Part shown: in pieces, positions 50,545-58,981 of the stretch
Layout of the letters: each line of letters starts with the position of its first letter
Numbering within the stretch: position 1 is the first letter of the stretch
Source: Gammaproteobacteria bacterium
GTDB taxonomy: Bacteria; Pseudomonadota; Gammaproteobacteria; Steroidobacterales; Steroidobacteraceae
Assembly (NCBI GenBank): GCA_028293765.1
Contig: JAQGOG010000097.1
Coordinates: 1 to 64,000 of the forward strand
DNA: 64,000 bases
Direction of reading: 5' to 3'
The notes under the pieces: model-generated
What the model saw: the letters and a program-made list of their open reading frames with translations, nothing else
Told to the model about the DNA's origin: nothing
The model's database searches: none
Program-made: the position numbers and the translations under genes

Positions 50545-52216
50545 GAGATTTCCCCCTACCGGTTGCGATCAGGTCAACGCACGGACGCAGGTCCACGGCT
50601 CGCGGCGGTGCTATCCCGCGAATCAGGTCCGCCGCTTTTTCTGCGATCATCACCACCGCGGCATTCGTATTCCCGCCCACCAGGCTCGGGAAGATGGCAG
50701 CGTCCACCACTCGCAGCCCAGTGACGCCATGCACTCGCAATTGGTCGTCTACGACGCAATCCGGGCCCGGCCCCATGCGGCAAGTACCGCACGGATGATG
50801 TACTGTCGATGCAGTACGCCGGATGTAGTCCAGCAACGGCCCGTCATCACGAACAATGTCGCCCGGCTGCACCTCGCTAGCACGATAGCGCGCGAAAGCA
50901 GGGGCGTGTGCAACACGGCGTCCGATCTTCAAACCTCGCAACAATGTCTGTACGTCGTCGGGATGGCTGAAGAGGTTTGCATCCACTGCGGGCGCTGCGC
51001 ACGGATCGTTGCTCGAGAGTAGAATTCGGCCGCGGCTCTTGGGATACAGTCCGACAATATTGATCGCGAAGCCGTGACCCAGTGGGAGCGGGAAGGCGTT
51101 GGTATTGCGGCGCGCGGCCTGAAAGACGATCTGAATGTCGGGACGCACGAGCTCCGGCAAGGTGCGCACGAATCCCGTGGCCTCGAACACATTGCTCGAC
51201 AGCGGTCCCGAGCGAAACAAGGCATATTCCGCCAGATTCATGATTCCCCGTGGCAACGTGCGCCACGAGACCCCATACGACTGCGTATTGCGCATCTCCA
51301 TCAGCACCCCGGTGGCGAGATGGTCCTGATAGTTCGCGCCGACGCCCGGCAGGTGGTGCTTGACCGCTATTCCATGCGGCCGCAGGGTCTCCTGGTCGCC
51401 GATGCCGGAAAGCAGCAGAAGCTGCGGGGACAGTAGCGCGCCGCCTGAACAAATGACTTCCCGCCGGGCCGCGAGGCGGCGCGTGCCGCCAGCGTGCAAA
51501 AGATCGACTGCCACGGCCCGGCGACCTTCCATCACGATACGAGTGGCTCGAGAGTCTGTCAGTACGGACAGATTGTCGCGTTTGCGTGCCGGCCGCAGGT
51601 AGGCCGTGGCGGTGGAGACGCGCCGCCCGTTTCGAATCGTCGCCTGTCGGGGTCCAAAGCCCTCGGAGACCGCTCCATTGAAGTCATCGGTGCGTTGGAA
51701 GCCCAACGACTCCATCGCGCCGAGAAAGGCGGGTGTCATCGGATTGGGTCGTTTGATATGAACGACCTTCATCGGACCCTCATGGCCGTGATACGCAGAG
51801 TCATGATAAGACTCGTTATCTTCCGAGCGGATGAAATACGGGAGCACCTCGCGGTAGCTCCAGCCCGGATTGCCGGCGGCGGCCCAGTCATCGAAATCGG
51901 TTGGATGGCCGCGGAAGTACGCCATGCCGTTGATCGAGCCGGAACCCCCGACGACATGCCCGCGTGGAATCGGAATACGGCGGTTCGCAAGCTGCGCCTG
52001 CGGGAGCGTCGCGAAGCCCCAATTGATCCTTGGCGTGCCGATCGCTGCCCCGACCAATGCGGGGATGTGGATAAATGGATGGCTATCGACCGGCCCGGCT
52101 TCGATGAGCGCAACGCGCACCTGCCGTTGTTCGGACAGGCGGTTCGCGAGCACGCAGCCCGCTGTGCCCGCGCCAACGATGACGTAGTCGAATACGTCTT
52201 CATTGCGCTCAGTCAT
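50534..52216 (-). CDS. GMC-family FAD-dependent alcohol oxidoreductase
   Basis: The 560-residue protein starts at the ATG at 52216 behind GGAAGG. It has the FAD motif DYVIVGAGTAGCVLANRL, GMC signature 1 in GHVVGGSGSINGMAYFRGHP, signature 2 in SGGALLSPQLLLLSGIG, and the C-terminal catalytic His in TVHHPCGTCRMGPG with an Asn in VGGNTNAAV. Choline-dehydrogenase-type members oxidise primary or secondary alcohols. A second GMC gene lies upstream in the same operon; the two share the same layout and may act on related substrates. Confidence 0.93.
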   Translation of the reverse strand: MTERNEDVFDYVIVGAGTAGCVLANRLSEQRQVRVALIEAGPVDSHPFIHIPALVGAAIGTPRINWGFATLPQAQLANRRIPIPRGHVVGGSGSINGMAYFRGHPTDFDDWAAAGNPGWSYREVLPYFIRSEDNESYHDSAYHGHEGPMKVVHIKRPNPMTPAFLGAMESLGFQRTDDFNGAVSEGFGPRQATIRNGRRVSTATAYLRPARKRDNLSVLTDSRATRIVMEGRRAVAVDLLHAGGTRRLAARREVICSGGALLSPQLLLLSGIGDQETLRPHGIAVKHHLPGVGANYQDHLATGVLMEMRNTQSYGVSWRTLPRGIMNLAEYALFRSGPLSSNVFEATGFVRTLPELVRPDIQIVFQAARRNTNAFPLPLGHGFAINIVGLYPKSRGRILLSSNDPCAAPAVDANLFSHPDDVQTLLRGLKIGRRVAHAPAFARYRASEVQPGDIVRDDGPLLDYIRRTASTVHHPCGTCRMGPGPDCVVDDQLRVHGVTGLRVVDAAIFPSLVGGNTNAAVVMIAEKAADLIRGIAPPRAVDLRPCVDLIATGRGKSHGC

Positions 52217-52245
52217 TGGAACCTTCCGGACACCGTGCCTCGCAG

Positions 52246-52716
52246 TCAGCCTGGGCTGCCGACGGCGCCGGAGAATTTCAGCTGGATCGAGCCCCGACGC
52301 TCGGAGAATTTCCAGGTTCCACCCTCGCGTACGAAGCGGTCCTTGAACTCGCCGCAATAGATCGGGCCCGGCGACAGGTGTGGAGCTGTCGCGCCAGCGG
52401 GAGGCGTCGTCGCAATCATGGTCAGATACGAAATACCGCTCGCGGTATCCCGAGTTTCAACGTCGATGAGCACGTTTGTCGCGAGGTGCTTGGTCAGCAG
52501 TGTTTTAGGCCGCGTCAGCAGCGATGCGCGAATCGACTCCCGGCCCTGAATCACCTGGGCCGGTGCCATGGGGCGCGCCATCGAGCCGTTCTCAGCAAAG
52601 AAGTCCGCGGCCGCGCTCATGTCGCCCAGATCCAGCGCCCGCGAATAGAGATAGACGATGCGCTCACAGGCCCGTTCGATCTCGACTCGCTCGCTGACGC
52701 TCAGTGTTTCCGACAT
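52246..52716 (-). CDS. NTF2-like (SnoaL) fold protein
   Basis: The 156-residue protein has ERACERIVYLYSRALDLGD, FFAENGSM and CGEFKDRFVREGGTWKFSER, the pattern of SnoaL-type NTF2-like proteins, which include dehydratases, isomerases and ring-hydroxylating dioxygenase small subunits. It starts behind AAGGAG and sits between two GMC genes, 29 and 23 bases from them. It may be an isomerase or dehydratase of the pathway; the catalytic Asp/His pair is not clear. Confidence 0.8.
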   Translation of the reverse strand: MSETLSVSERVEIERACERIVYLYSRALDLGDMSAAADFFAENGSMARPMAPAQVIQGRESIRASLLTRPKTLLTKHLATNVLIDVETRDTASGISYLTMIATTPPAGATAPHLSPGPIYCGEFKDRFVREGGTWKFSERRGSIQLKFSGAVGSPG

Positions 52717-52739
52717 GCAGTTCTCCTTGGGATGGCGGC

Positions 52740-54425
52740 TCAGTTTACGTTAGCTCGGACCCCGGTCAGCGCCACGGGGCTGCCGAGTACTCGTTCGGTT
52801 GCGGCCGGGGCCAGGGGTGGCCGGCCCATGATCATGTCCGCCGCCTTTTCGGCGATCATGACGACCGCCGCGTGGGTGTTGCCGCCGATGATTGCGGGGA
52901 AAACGGCAGCATCCGCCACGCGCAGCGCGTCTATCCCGTAGACACGCAGTTGCGGATCGACGACGGCCAGGGAATCTTGCCCCATCCGGCATGAGCTCAC
53001 GGGATGATGCACGGTATAGGCCTCGGCACGGATGTACGCGGCGAGATCTCCGACGCTCTGGACTGCATCACCCGGAGCGGTTTCGATGGCCCCATACTTT
53101 TTGAACGCGCGCGCACTGAACACCCGGCGAATCAGCTGGATCGCGCGGATCAGCGGCTCGAGATCCTCGGGTGCGGACAGGAGATTCGGATCGATCAATG
53201 GCGCCGCGTATGGATCGGCGCTCGCCAGCGTTATGCGACCACGGCTGCGCGGATACAGCGCCACGGGACTGATGGCAAAGCCATGGCCGAGGGGAAAAGG
53301 AAACGACGGCACGGGCCGTTTGGCCGGCTGGAATACCAGCTGGACGTCCGGCTTGTCCAATCCCGGCACGGTCTTCACGAACGCCGCCGATTCGAAGATG
53401 TTGTTGGCCAGTGGCCCGCGCCTGAGCAAGGCGTACTCGGCCAGATTCATCAGATTGCGCGGCATGGAGCGCAGCGAGATCCCGTAGGAAGCGGGGTCGC
53501 TCATGCTCATGTGAACCGGACTTGCCAGGTGATCGTGAAGATTTTGACCGACGCCCGGAAGATGATGGCGCACGGCGATGCCCAATCCTGCCAGGTGCGC
53601 GCCGTCACCAATTCCGGACAGTAACAGCAATTGCGGTGATTGGAGGGCTCCCGCGCATAGAATCACTTCACGATGCGCTCGCACCTCGACCGTCGCCTGC
53701 CCTAACCGCACTTCAACGGCTGCGGCCCGGCGGCCGTCAAGAACTACGCGCGTGGCGTGGGCACGTGTCAGCACGGTTAGATTCGGACGTCGCATCGCGG
53801 GACGCAAAAAGGCCGACGCTGTGGTTTCTCGCGTGCCGCCGCGGATGGAGAGCTGGCGCATTGCGATCCCTTCCGAGTCCGCGCCATTCAAATCGGCGCG
53901 CATTTTGAAGCCGAGTTCCTCCAGCGCCGCGATGAACGCGAAATTCAGTGGATTCGGCCGTGAGACACTCCGAACGCGCATGGGACCGCCGCGCGCGTGA
54001 AATGCCGAAGGCGCAAAATCCTCGTTGTCCTCGCTCTTGAGGAAATACGGCAACACTTCGCGGTAGCTCCAGCCCTCGGCACCCGCTTGCGCCCAGGCAT
54101 CGTAGTCGCGCGGATGTCCCCTGAAATAAACCATGCCATTGATGAGAGCCGAGCCGCCCAGGCCACGGCCCCGGGGCAACGATATCCGACGCCCGTTCAA
54201 GTGCGTTTGCGGTGCCGACTGAAAGCGCCAGTTCAGCTCGCGCGAGCGTTGGGCAAGCACGATTGCGCCAGGGACATTGACGAATGCGCTTTTGCCGGAT
54301 CCGCCGGCTTCAAGGAGGCAAACCCGAACACGAGGGTCCTCCGAAAGTCGCGCGGCCAACACACATCCGGCCGAGCCGCCGCCCACCACGACAAAATCGA
54401 AGTCTCTATTTGTACAACGACGCAT
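52740..54425 (-). CDS. GMC-family FAD-dependent alcohol oxidoreductase
   Basis: The 561-residue protein starts at the ATG at 54425, overlapping the end of the SDR gene by 20 bases. It shows FDFVVVGGGSAGCVLAARLS, GRGLGGSALINGMVYFRGHP, CAGALQSPQLLLLSGIG, and TVHHPVSSCRMGQD with IGGNTHAAV. Here the second catalytic position reads His instead of the Asn of its neighbour. It is a clear paralogue of the gene at 50534-52216. Confidence 0.93.
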   Translation of the reverse strand: MRRCTNRDFDFVVVGGGSAGCVLAARLSEDPRVRVCLLEAGGSGKSAFVNVPGAIVLAQRSRELNWRFQSAPQTHLNGRRISLPRGRGLGGSALINGMVYFRGHPRDYDAWAQAGAEGWSYREVLPYFLKSEDNEDFAPSAFHARGGPMRVRSVSRPNPLNFAFIAALEELGFKMRADLNGADSEGIAMRQLSIRGGTRETTASAFLRPAMRRPNLTVLTRAHATRVVLDGRRAAAVEVRLGQATVEVRAHREVILCAGALQSPQLLLLSGIGDGAHLAGLGIAVRHHLPGVGQNLHDHLASPVHMSMSDPASYGISLRSMPRNLMNLAEYALLRRGPLANNIFESAAFVKTVPGLDKPDVQLVFQPAKRPVPSFPFPLGHGFAISPVALYPRSRGRITLASADPYAAPLIDPNLLSAPEDLEPLIRAIQLIRRVFSARAFKKYGAIETAPGDAVQSVGDLAAYIRAEAYTVHHPVSSCRMGQDSLAVVDPQLRVYGIDALRVADAAVFPAIIGGNTHAAVVMIAEKAADMIMGRPPLAPAATERVLGSPVALTGVRANVN

Positions 54426-55290
54426 CGAGGAGTCCCGCGGAGGCGTCCACTCTTCCCCGCTCAACCGGCTCGTCGGGCAGTGCAGCGAGCAACGCTGCCG
54501 ACCGTGCCTCCAGTACCGGACGAATCTCCGGATGCGTCATGATATAAAAAGCATTGCGTCGAACACCTTCGATGACCCGCCTGCCGGTCTCTTCGCCCGT
54601 CGGTGCCGTTATGTAGATAGGCGTTGATTCCCGAGCAGTTCCGGCGGGCACGATGGGCACCGAACCCGTCTCTTTCAGTCGGGACGGACGCACAGCAGCG
54701 GTGCTCTCAAAGAGTTGGGATTTCACCGGTCCGGGACAGACGACGGACACGCCGATCTCGTGCCGTCGCAGGTCAGCTCGCAAGGACTCCGCGAGTCCCA
54801 CAAGTGCAAATTTCGACGTGACATACACGCCGGCTCCGCCGTTCGTGAACAGTCCACTGACCGAAGAAGTAATGACGACGTGGCCACGAATCTTGCGCGC
54901 AACCATGCGTGGCACGAACGTGCGCACTGCATTGATCGCCCCTCCCACGTTCACACCGAGTGCAAAGTCCCAATCCTCGTAAGTGGCCTCGTGAGTAGCC
55001 CCCACGAAATTCACTCCGGCGTTGCTGCAGAGAAGGTCCACCTCGCCGACTTCAGCGCAGATCCGCTCTGCTGCCGAAGCCCAAGCCTTACGGTCAGACA
55101 CATCGAGCTGCGTAGCCAGGACGTCGGCACCACTCGCCCGTAGAGCGGATGCGGCCTCCCGGAGAATCGGCTCGCGAACGTCGGTCATGACGACCCTCAT
55201 GCCCGCATCCACGCAGGCCCTGGCAATGCCAAGGCCTATGCCGCTCGCGGCGCCCGTAATCAGCGCAATTTTTCCGCGAAGATCCCGCAT
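54406..55290 (-). CDS. Short-chain dehydrogenase/reductase, first gene of the leftward operon
   Basis: The 294-residue SDR starts at the ATG at 55290 behind AGGAGG. It has ITGAASGIGLGIARACVDAG, Asp in MTDVRE for NAD, CSNAGVN, Ser in ITSSVSGLF and YVTSK. It has a C-terminal extension of about 40 residues beyond the usual SDR core (TGEETGRRVIEGVRRNAFYI and a predicted helix). It is divergent from the hydrolase at 55390, with a GTATAC operator in between. Confidence 0.9.
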   Translation of the reverse strand: MRDLRGKIALITGAASGIGLGIARACVDAGMRVVMTDVREPILREAASALRASGADVLATQLDVSDRKAWASAAERICAEVGEVDLLCSNAGVNFVGATHEATYEDWDFALGVNVGGAINAVRTFVPRMVARKIRGHVVITSSVSGLFTNGGAGVYVTSKFALVGLAESLRADLRRHEIGVSVVCPGPVKSQLFESTAAVRPSRLKETGSVPIVPAGTARESTPIYITAPTGEETGRRVIEGVRRNAFYIMTHPEIRPVLEARSAALLAALPDEPVERGRVDASAGLLDASLYK

Positions 55291-55330
55291 ACCCCCTCCT
55301 ACTTGCGCGTTGACCTTATCAGTTTTCCTT

Positions 55331-55343
55331 TTTGGTATACAAT
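55331..55343. promoter_or_regulatory. GntR-type operator in divergent promoter region
   Basis: TTTGGTATACAAT, a near-palindrome centred on GTATAC, lies in the 99-base gap between two divergent transcripts and is followed by AT-rich sequence. FCD-type GntR regulators commonly bind T-G-GTATAC-style palindromes. The gntR gene at 56609 is the natural partner. Confidence 0.65.
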
Positions 55344-55389
55344 AATATCGTCTTACGAAACTGAAGCGGAGCGCTAGCGGCCTCAAGCC

Positions 55390-56577
55390 ATGATCAAACT
55401 CAATGAGATTTTCGAGGCCGACGGCAGGTCCATACCCCTCAACGGGGAATTCGATTCCCGCTACGAAGCCGTCGTCGAGGCATTCATAGAGAACTACCGG
55501 CGCGAGGACGAAGTAGGCTCCGCCGTGAGTGCCGTCGTCGACGGCGAGACCGTCGTCGACGTCTGGGGCGGCTGGAAAGATGGCGCTCGTCTGCATGAGT
55601 GGCAACGCGACACTCTCGTTTGCATGATGTCGGTGTCGAAAGGCATCACCGGATTGGCCTTCAACCTTCTCATCGACCGTGGCCTGATCGATGTGGACGC
55701 GCCAGTGGCCAGGTACTGGCCTGAGTTCGGCGTCAACGGCAAGGAGCATCTGCCCGTCCGTTATATCCTGGACCACCGTGCCGGTTTGCCGGTCCTGGAA
55801 AAGCCGCTCTGGCCGGGCGCAATGTTCGATCGGGAGGCCATGTGCAACGCTCTCGCGGAGCAGGCTCCGCTTTGGACGCCTGGCACGGTCGCTGCCTACC
55901 ATGTTCACACGCAGGGTTTTTTGCTCGGCGAGATCATGCGCCGAGTCACCGGAAAGACCATCGGTCCGTTTCTGCGAGATGAAATCGCGCGACCGTTGAA
56001 TGCCGATTACATGATCGGAGCGATGTCCGAGCGGGATCAGGCGCGTTGTGCCGAAGTCATGCCCAACATGAACGCAAAACTGTTCGCGGCGCGCGAAGCC
56101 GAGCGCGACACGTTGCGCGCCAGGGCCTTCGTACAGAATCCGGCGGAACCGTGGCCGACCACTCTGAACTCGGGCCGCTGGCGCGAATGCGAGCTGGCAA
56201 GTGGTAATGGTCACGGCAACGCTCGCAGCGTGGCGCGCATTTATGGGACCTTTGCTCGCGGCGGCGAACTGGGAGGCGTGCGGATCGCCTCGCCGGCCAC
56301 GATCGAGGCGATGATCACGGAACAGCACAACATGACCGAGTTACTGCAGGACCGGCCGTACCATCAGGCGCTGGGGATCCTGTTGAACACCCCGGAGGCC
56401 GTCTACATGGGGCCGAACCCTCGCGCCTACGGCCACCATGGAATCGGCGGCTCCATCGGATTTGCCGATCCGGACGCCCGGGTAGGCTTCGGGTATTCGA
56501 TCAACAAGATGCATTCCGTGGGAACGAACGGCCCGCGGGCAGCGCGGCTCATTGCCGCCTTGTATTCGTCACTGTGA
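55390..56577 (+). CDS. Beta-lactamase-related serine hydrolase/esterase
   Basis: The 395-residue protein has SxxK at Ser81-Lys84 (MMSVSKGITGLAF), a Tyr motif at AAYHVHTQGFLLGE, LDHRAGLPVL and HHGIGGSIGFADPDA. It has no signal peptide. The EstB/LACTB-like group hydrolyses esters or amides. It heads the rightward operon and is followed by gntR and another SDR. It may release the alcohol or acid handled by the GMC and SDR enzymes. Confidence 0.9.
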   Translation: MIKLNEIFEADGRSIPLNGEFDSRYEAVVEAFIENYRREDEVGSAVSAVVDGETVVDVWGGWKDGARLHEWQRDTLVCMMSVSKGITGLAFNLLIDRGLIDVDAPVARYWPEFGVNGKEHLPVRYILDHRAGLPVLEKPLWPGAMFDREAMCNALAEQAPLWTPGTVAAYHVHTQGFLLGEIMRRVTGKTIGPFLRDEIARPLNADYMIGAMSERDQARCAEVMPNMNAKLFAAREAERDTLRARAFVQNPAEPWPTTLNSGRWRECELASGNGHGNARSVARIYGTFARGGELGGVRIASPATIEAMITEQHNMTELLQDRPYHQALGILLNTPEAVYMGPNPRAYGHHGIGGSIGFADPDARVGFGYSINKMHSVGTNGPRAARLIAALYSSL

Positions 56578-56608
56578 GTTACCCCGGCTGCCCTGGCAAG
56601 GGACTGAT

Positions 56609-57310
56609 GTGAACCCGACGACTCCGGAAGACTCGCTCAGGGTTGCCAGTCAGCCCAAACTCAGAACCCTGGTGGCCGACCGGCTTCGTGAGGCTATCGC
56701 GCGCAATCGCTTTCCGCCCGGAGCGCGCCTGAAGGAGCGCGAGCTGTGTGAATTACTGGGGGTCTCGCGCACTTCGATACGTGAAGCGCTGCGGGAGCTC
56801 GAAGGCGAAGGCCTGGTTTCGACCCAGGCCGGGCACCCCACGGTCACCGTGTTGAGTACCAAGCAAGTCAATGAGATCTATCAGGTTCGCGTGGCGCTCG
56901 AGGGCCTGGCGGCGCGCCTGTTTGCCCGACAGGCAACCGATGCGCACCTTGCCGAGCTCGAGCATGCAACCCGCGCCCTGGAGGCGGTGGTCGCGAATTT
57001 CGCAGTGGGCCCGTTCTTGAGCGCGAAGACGCGGTTCTACGATGCGCTGTTCGAAGGCGCCGGCAACGCAGTCGCTGCATCGATGCTGCGGGCAATCCAC
57101 ACGAAAGTATCACTGCTGCGCGCGACGTCGCTCGCAAGCGCGACTCGCTCGGAACAGTCGATTAAAGAGATCCGGGCGTTCGTTGCCGCACTTGCGGCCC
57201 GTGATGAGGAAGCTGCGTATCGTCTTTGCGTGGAACACATTGAGAACGCGTCTAGCGCGGCAATGGCGGTGTTGGCGCAAGCGGACGAGAAGCAAGCACA
57301 CCGCGCGTAG
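56609..57310 (+). CDS. GntR/FCD-family transcriptional regulator
   Basis: The 233-residue protein starts with GTG at 56609 behind AAGGGA. It has a winged HTH (VADRLREAIARNRFPPGARL, RELCELLGVSRTSIREALRE, LEGEGLVSTQAG) and an FCD domain (QVRVALEGLAARLFARQATD). The usual FCD metal-binding histidines are poorly conserved, with Lys-Thr-Arg-Phe-Tyr where Asp-x3-His is common. It is the probable repressor acting at the GTATAC operator at 55331-55343 and controlling both divergent operons. Confidence 0.9.
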   Translation: MNPTTPEDSLRVASQPKLRTLVADRLREAIARNRFPPGARLKERELCELLGVSRTSIREALRELEGEGLVSTQAGHPTVTVLSTKQVNEIYQVRVALEGLAARLFARQATDAHLAELEHATRALEAVVANFAVGPFLSAKTRFYDALFEGAGNAVAASMLRAIHTKVSLLRATSLASATRSEQSIKEIRAFVAALAARDEEAAYRLCVEHIENASSAAMAVLAQADEKQAHRA

Positions 57311-57326
57311 GTTCGAGGGGGGAGCG

Positions 57327-58082
57327 ATGGAGTTCGATCTGCGTGACAAGACCATACTGATCACGGGTGCCGGTAGGGGAATAGGCAGGGCGCTCGCAAT
57401 CGGGGCTGCCGCTTGCGGCGCGACCGTTGGGGCGTTGGATGTGGACCCTTCCCTGCTGCAGGAGCTCATGTCGCAGCCCAGCGGGGAGTCAGGTCGCATC
57501 GTGCCGTTGATTGCAGACGTTACCGATCGATCGGCCGTCATGGCAGCCGCAGCCAAACTTGCAGGTGGCAGCGGACGCCTGGATGCCGTAGTGAATAACG
57601 CCGCGGTGATCTATTACCAGCCGATTAACGAGGTCACCGAGGCCACGCTCGATCGCATGCTCGCGGTCGGGATCAAAGGCGCCGTGTGGGGTGTGCAGGC
57701 ATTGATAGCCCATATGGATCCGTCACGGGGCGCGGTCCTGATCAACATGTCCTCGCCGGTGGCCGAACGCGGCTTTCGGGGTACGGGTGTCTATGCGATG
57801 ACAAAGGCCGCGATGGGCTCGTTGACACGAACGATGGCCGCGGAGCTCGGCCCAAAAGGAATCCGCGCGAATGCTCTTGCACCCGGTTCCGTGCCTACTC
57901 CGGGTGCCATAGCGATGACTACGCCCGAAGAATATCAGCGTCGTGCGGCGACCATACCGCTGCGCCGACTCGGCCAGGAGCAGGACTGCACGAATGCCCT
58001 GCTGTTCTTGTTGAGCGATGCAAGCTCTTTCGTCAATGGGGCCATCCTGCACGTCGATGGGGGCAGCGTCGCAGCCGGATGA
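57327..58082 (+). CDS. Short-chain dehydrogenase/reductase
   Basis: The 251-residue SDR starts at the ATG at 57327 with GGGGGGAG upstream. It has ITGAGRGIGRALAIGAAACG, VVNNAAVIYY, Ser in INMSSPVAERG, YAMTKAA and VDGGS at the end. It lies 16 bases after gntR in the rightward operon. The substrate is unknown. Confidence 0.9.
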   Translation: MEFDLRDKTILITGAGRGIGRALAIGAAACGATVGALDVDPSLLQELMSQPSGESGRIVPLIADVTDRSAVMAAAAKLAGGSGRLDAVVNNAAVIYYQPINEVTEATLDRMLAVGIKGAVWGVQALIAHMDPSRGAVLINMSSPVAERGFRGTGVYAMTKAAMGSLTRTMAAELGPKGIRANALAPGSVPTPGAIAMTTPEEYQRRAATIPLRRLGQEQDCTNALLFLLSDASSFVNGAILHVDGGSVAAG

Positions 58083-58149
58083 TGCGACGACTGCAGCAGC
58101 AGAACAGCGCCTTCACCCCTGCAGGGCGCCAACCCGGAAGCAGCATTGA

Positions 58150-58341
58150 GGCGAACTCAAAGATGACCAACGGGAAGCGCAGGCACTGGGAGTCTCGCCA
58201 GAAGTGGGCGCCGTAGTACTCGATCTGCCGAAGCGCGCGGCGGCCCGGTACGGTCCTGACTCGGACTTTACCGTCATGACCAAAATCGTCGCGGCTGCCG
58301 CCGGCCTGGATCCGGAACGCGCCAGTCAACCCTCAAACTAA
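58150..58341 (+). pseudogene. C-terminal relic of a 3-hydroxyisobutyrate dehydrogenase-like protein
   Basis: Sixty-three codons, open directly after an in-frame TGA, read LKDDQREAQALGVSPEVGAV then YGPDSDFTVMTKIVAAAAGL. This resembles the last helix pair of beta-hydroxyacid dehydrogenases (KD-L-x-A ... G-V-x-x-P ... D). There is no Rossmann domain or start. It ends 11 bases before the CMD-family start, so the original gene probably belonged to this operon. The family call is tentative. Confidence 0.5.
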
Positions 58342-58352
58342 GGAGAGCCAAC

Positions 58353-58772
58353 TTGTCCAACGAGCTGTACGCCAAGGGTCTGGAGATTCGCACCCAGGTA
58401 CTCGGTGAGGAATATGTGCGCAAGGCGTTGAACAACGTCAACGACTTCAACCGGCCGCTGCAGGAACTGGTCACCGAGTATTGCTGGGGCAAAGTCTGGG
58501 GCCGCGAGGGTCTCGAGCGCAAACAACGCAGCATGATCAACCTCGCGATGATCAGCGTGCTGAACCGGCCACACGAGCTGAAGGCGCATGTACGAGGAGC
58601 GATCACCAATGGAGTGACACCGGCGGAGATCGCGGAAGTGCTTTTGCAGGTCGCGATCTACGCGGGCGTGCCCGCAGCCGTGGACAGCTTCCGGATCGCC
58701 AATGAGGTCCTGTCTGAATTGGGTCTGACCGGGAAGCCGCTGGCCCCCCCGCCCGAGCCCGGCGCGGCATAG
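58353..58772 (+). CDS. Carboxymuconolactone decarboxylase family protein (PcaC-like)
   Basis: The 139-residue protein begins with TTG behind an excellent AAGGAGA site; no ATG fits. It has YCWGKVWGREGLERKQRSMI, HELKAHVRGAITNGVTPAEI and LLQVAIYAGVPAAVDSFR, matching 4-carboxymuconolactone decarboxylases. The CxxC peroxidase motif of AhpD is absent, favouring the decarboxylase-like branch. Whether it acts on 4-carboxymuconolactone is uncertain, as no protocatechuate ortho-cleavage genes lie nearby. Confidence 0.87.
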   Translation: MSNELYAKGLEIRTQVLGEEYVRKALNNVNDFNRPLQELVTEYCWGKVWGREGLERKQRSMINLAMISVLNRPHELKAHVRGAITNGVTPAEIAEVLLQVAIYAGVPAAVDSFRIANEVLSELGLTGKPLAPPPEPGAA

Positions 58773-58789
58773 GCGCCTGCAGTGAGTGA

Positions 58790-58981
58790 GGGGTCTTCGG
58801 ACCGATGGCCGGCGGCTTGGTCGCCGATCGTTTCGGCCTGTCATCCACCTTGTGGATACTCGTCGGGCTGACGCTGGCGGCGGCCTGCTTCTCTCTCCTA
58901 CTCAGCGAAACCGCGCCGCGCGTTACGATTCGCCGTGCACGAGCTTCTTCCCCATCTGCGCCCTCAACAGCGCGTAACTGA
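58790..58981 (+). pseudogene. C-terminal relic of an MFS permease
   Basis: After an in-frame TGA, the frame reads GPMAGGLVADRFGLSSTLWI, a hydrophobic helix and SETAPRVTIRRA. It aligns with the C-terminus of the intact permease at 32084-33349 (GFAADAWGLQAPLWMMLGLT ... RETAPRVLARR). The rest of the transporter is missing and the end runs into the convergent MATE gene, so both relics and the CMD gene mark the deletion-prone end of this operon. Confidence 0.75.

Noticed and set aside
55291-56328. N-terminal extension of the SDR frame at 54406
   Set aside because: It is antisense to the esterase gene, and the ATG at 55290 with AGGAGG gives a standard SDR start.
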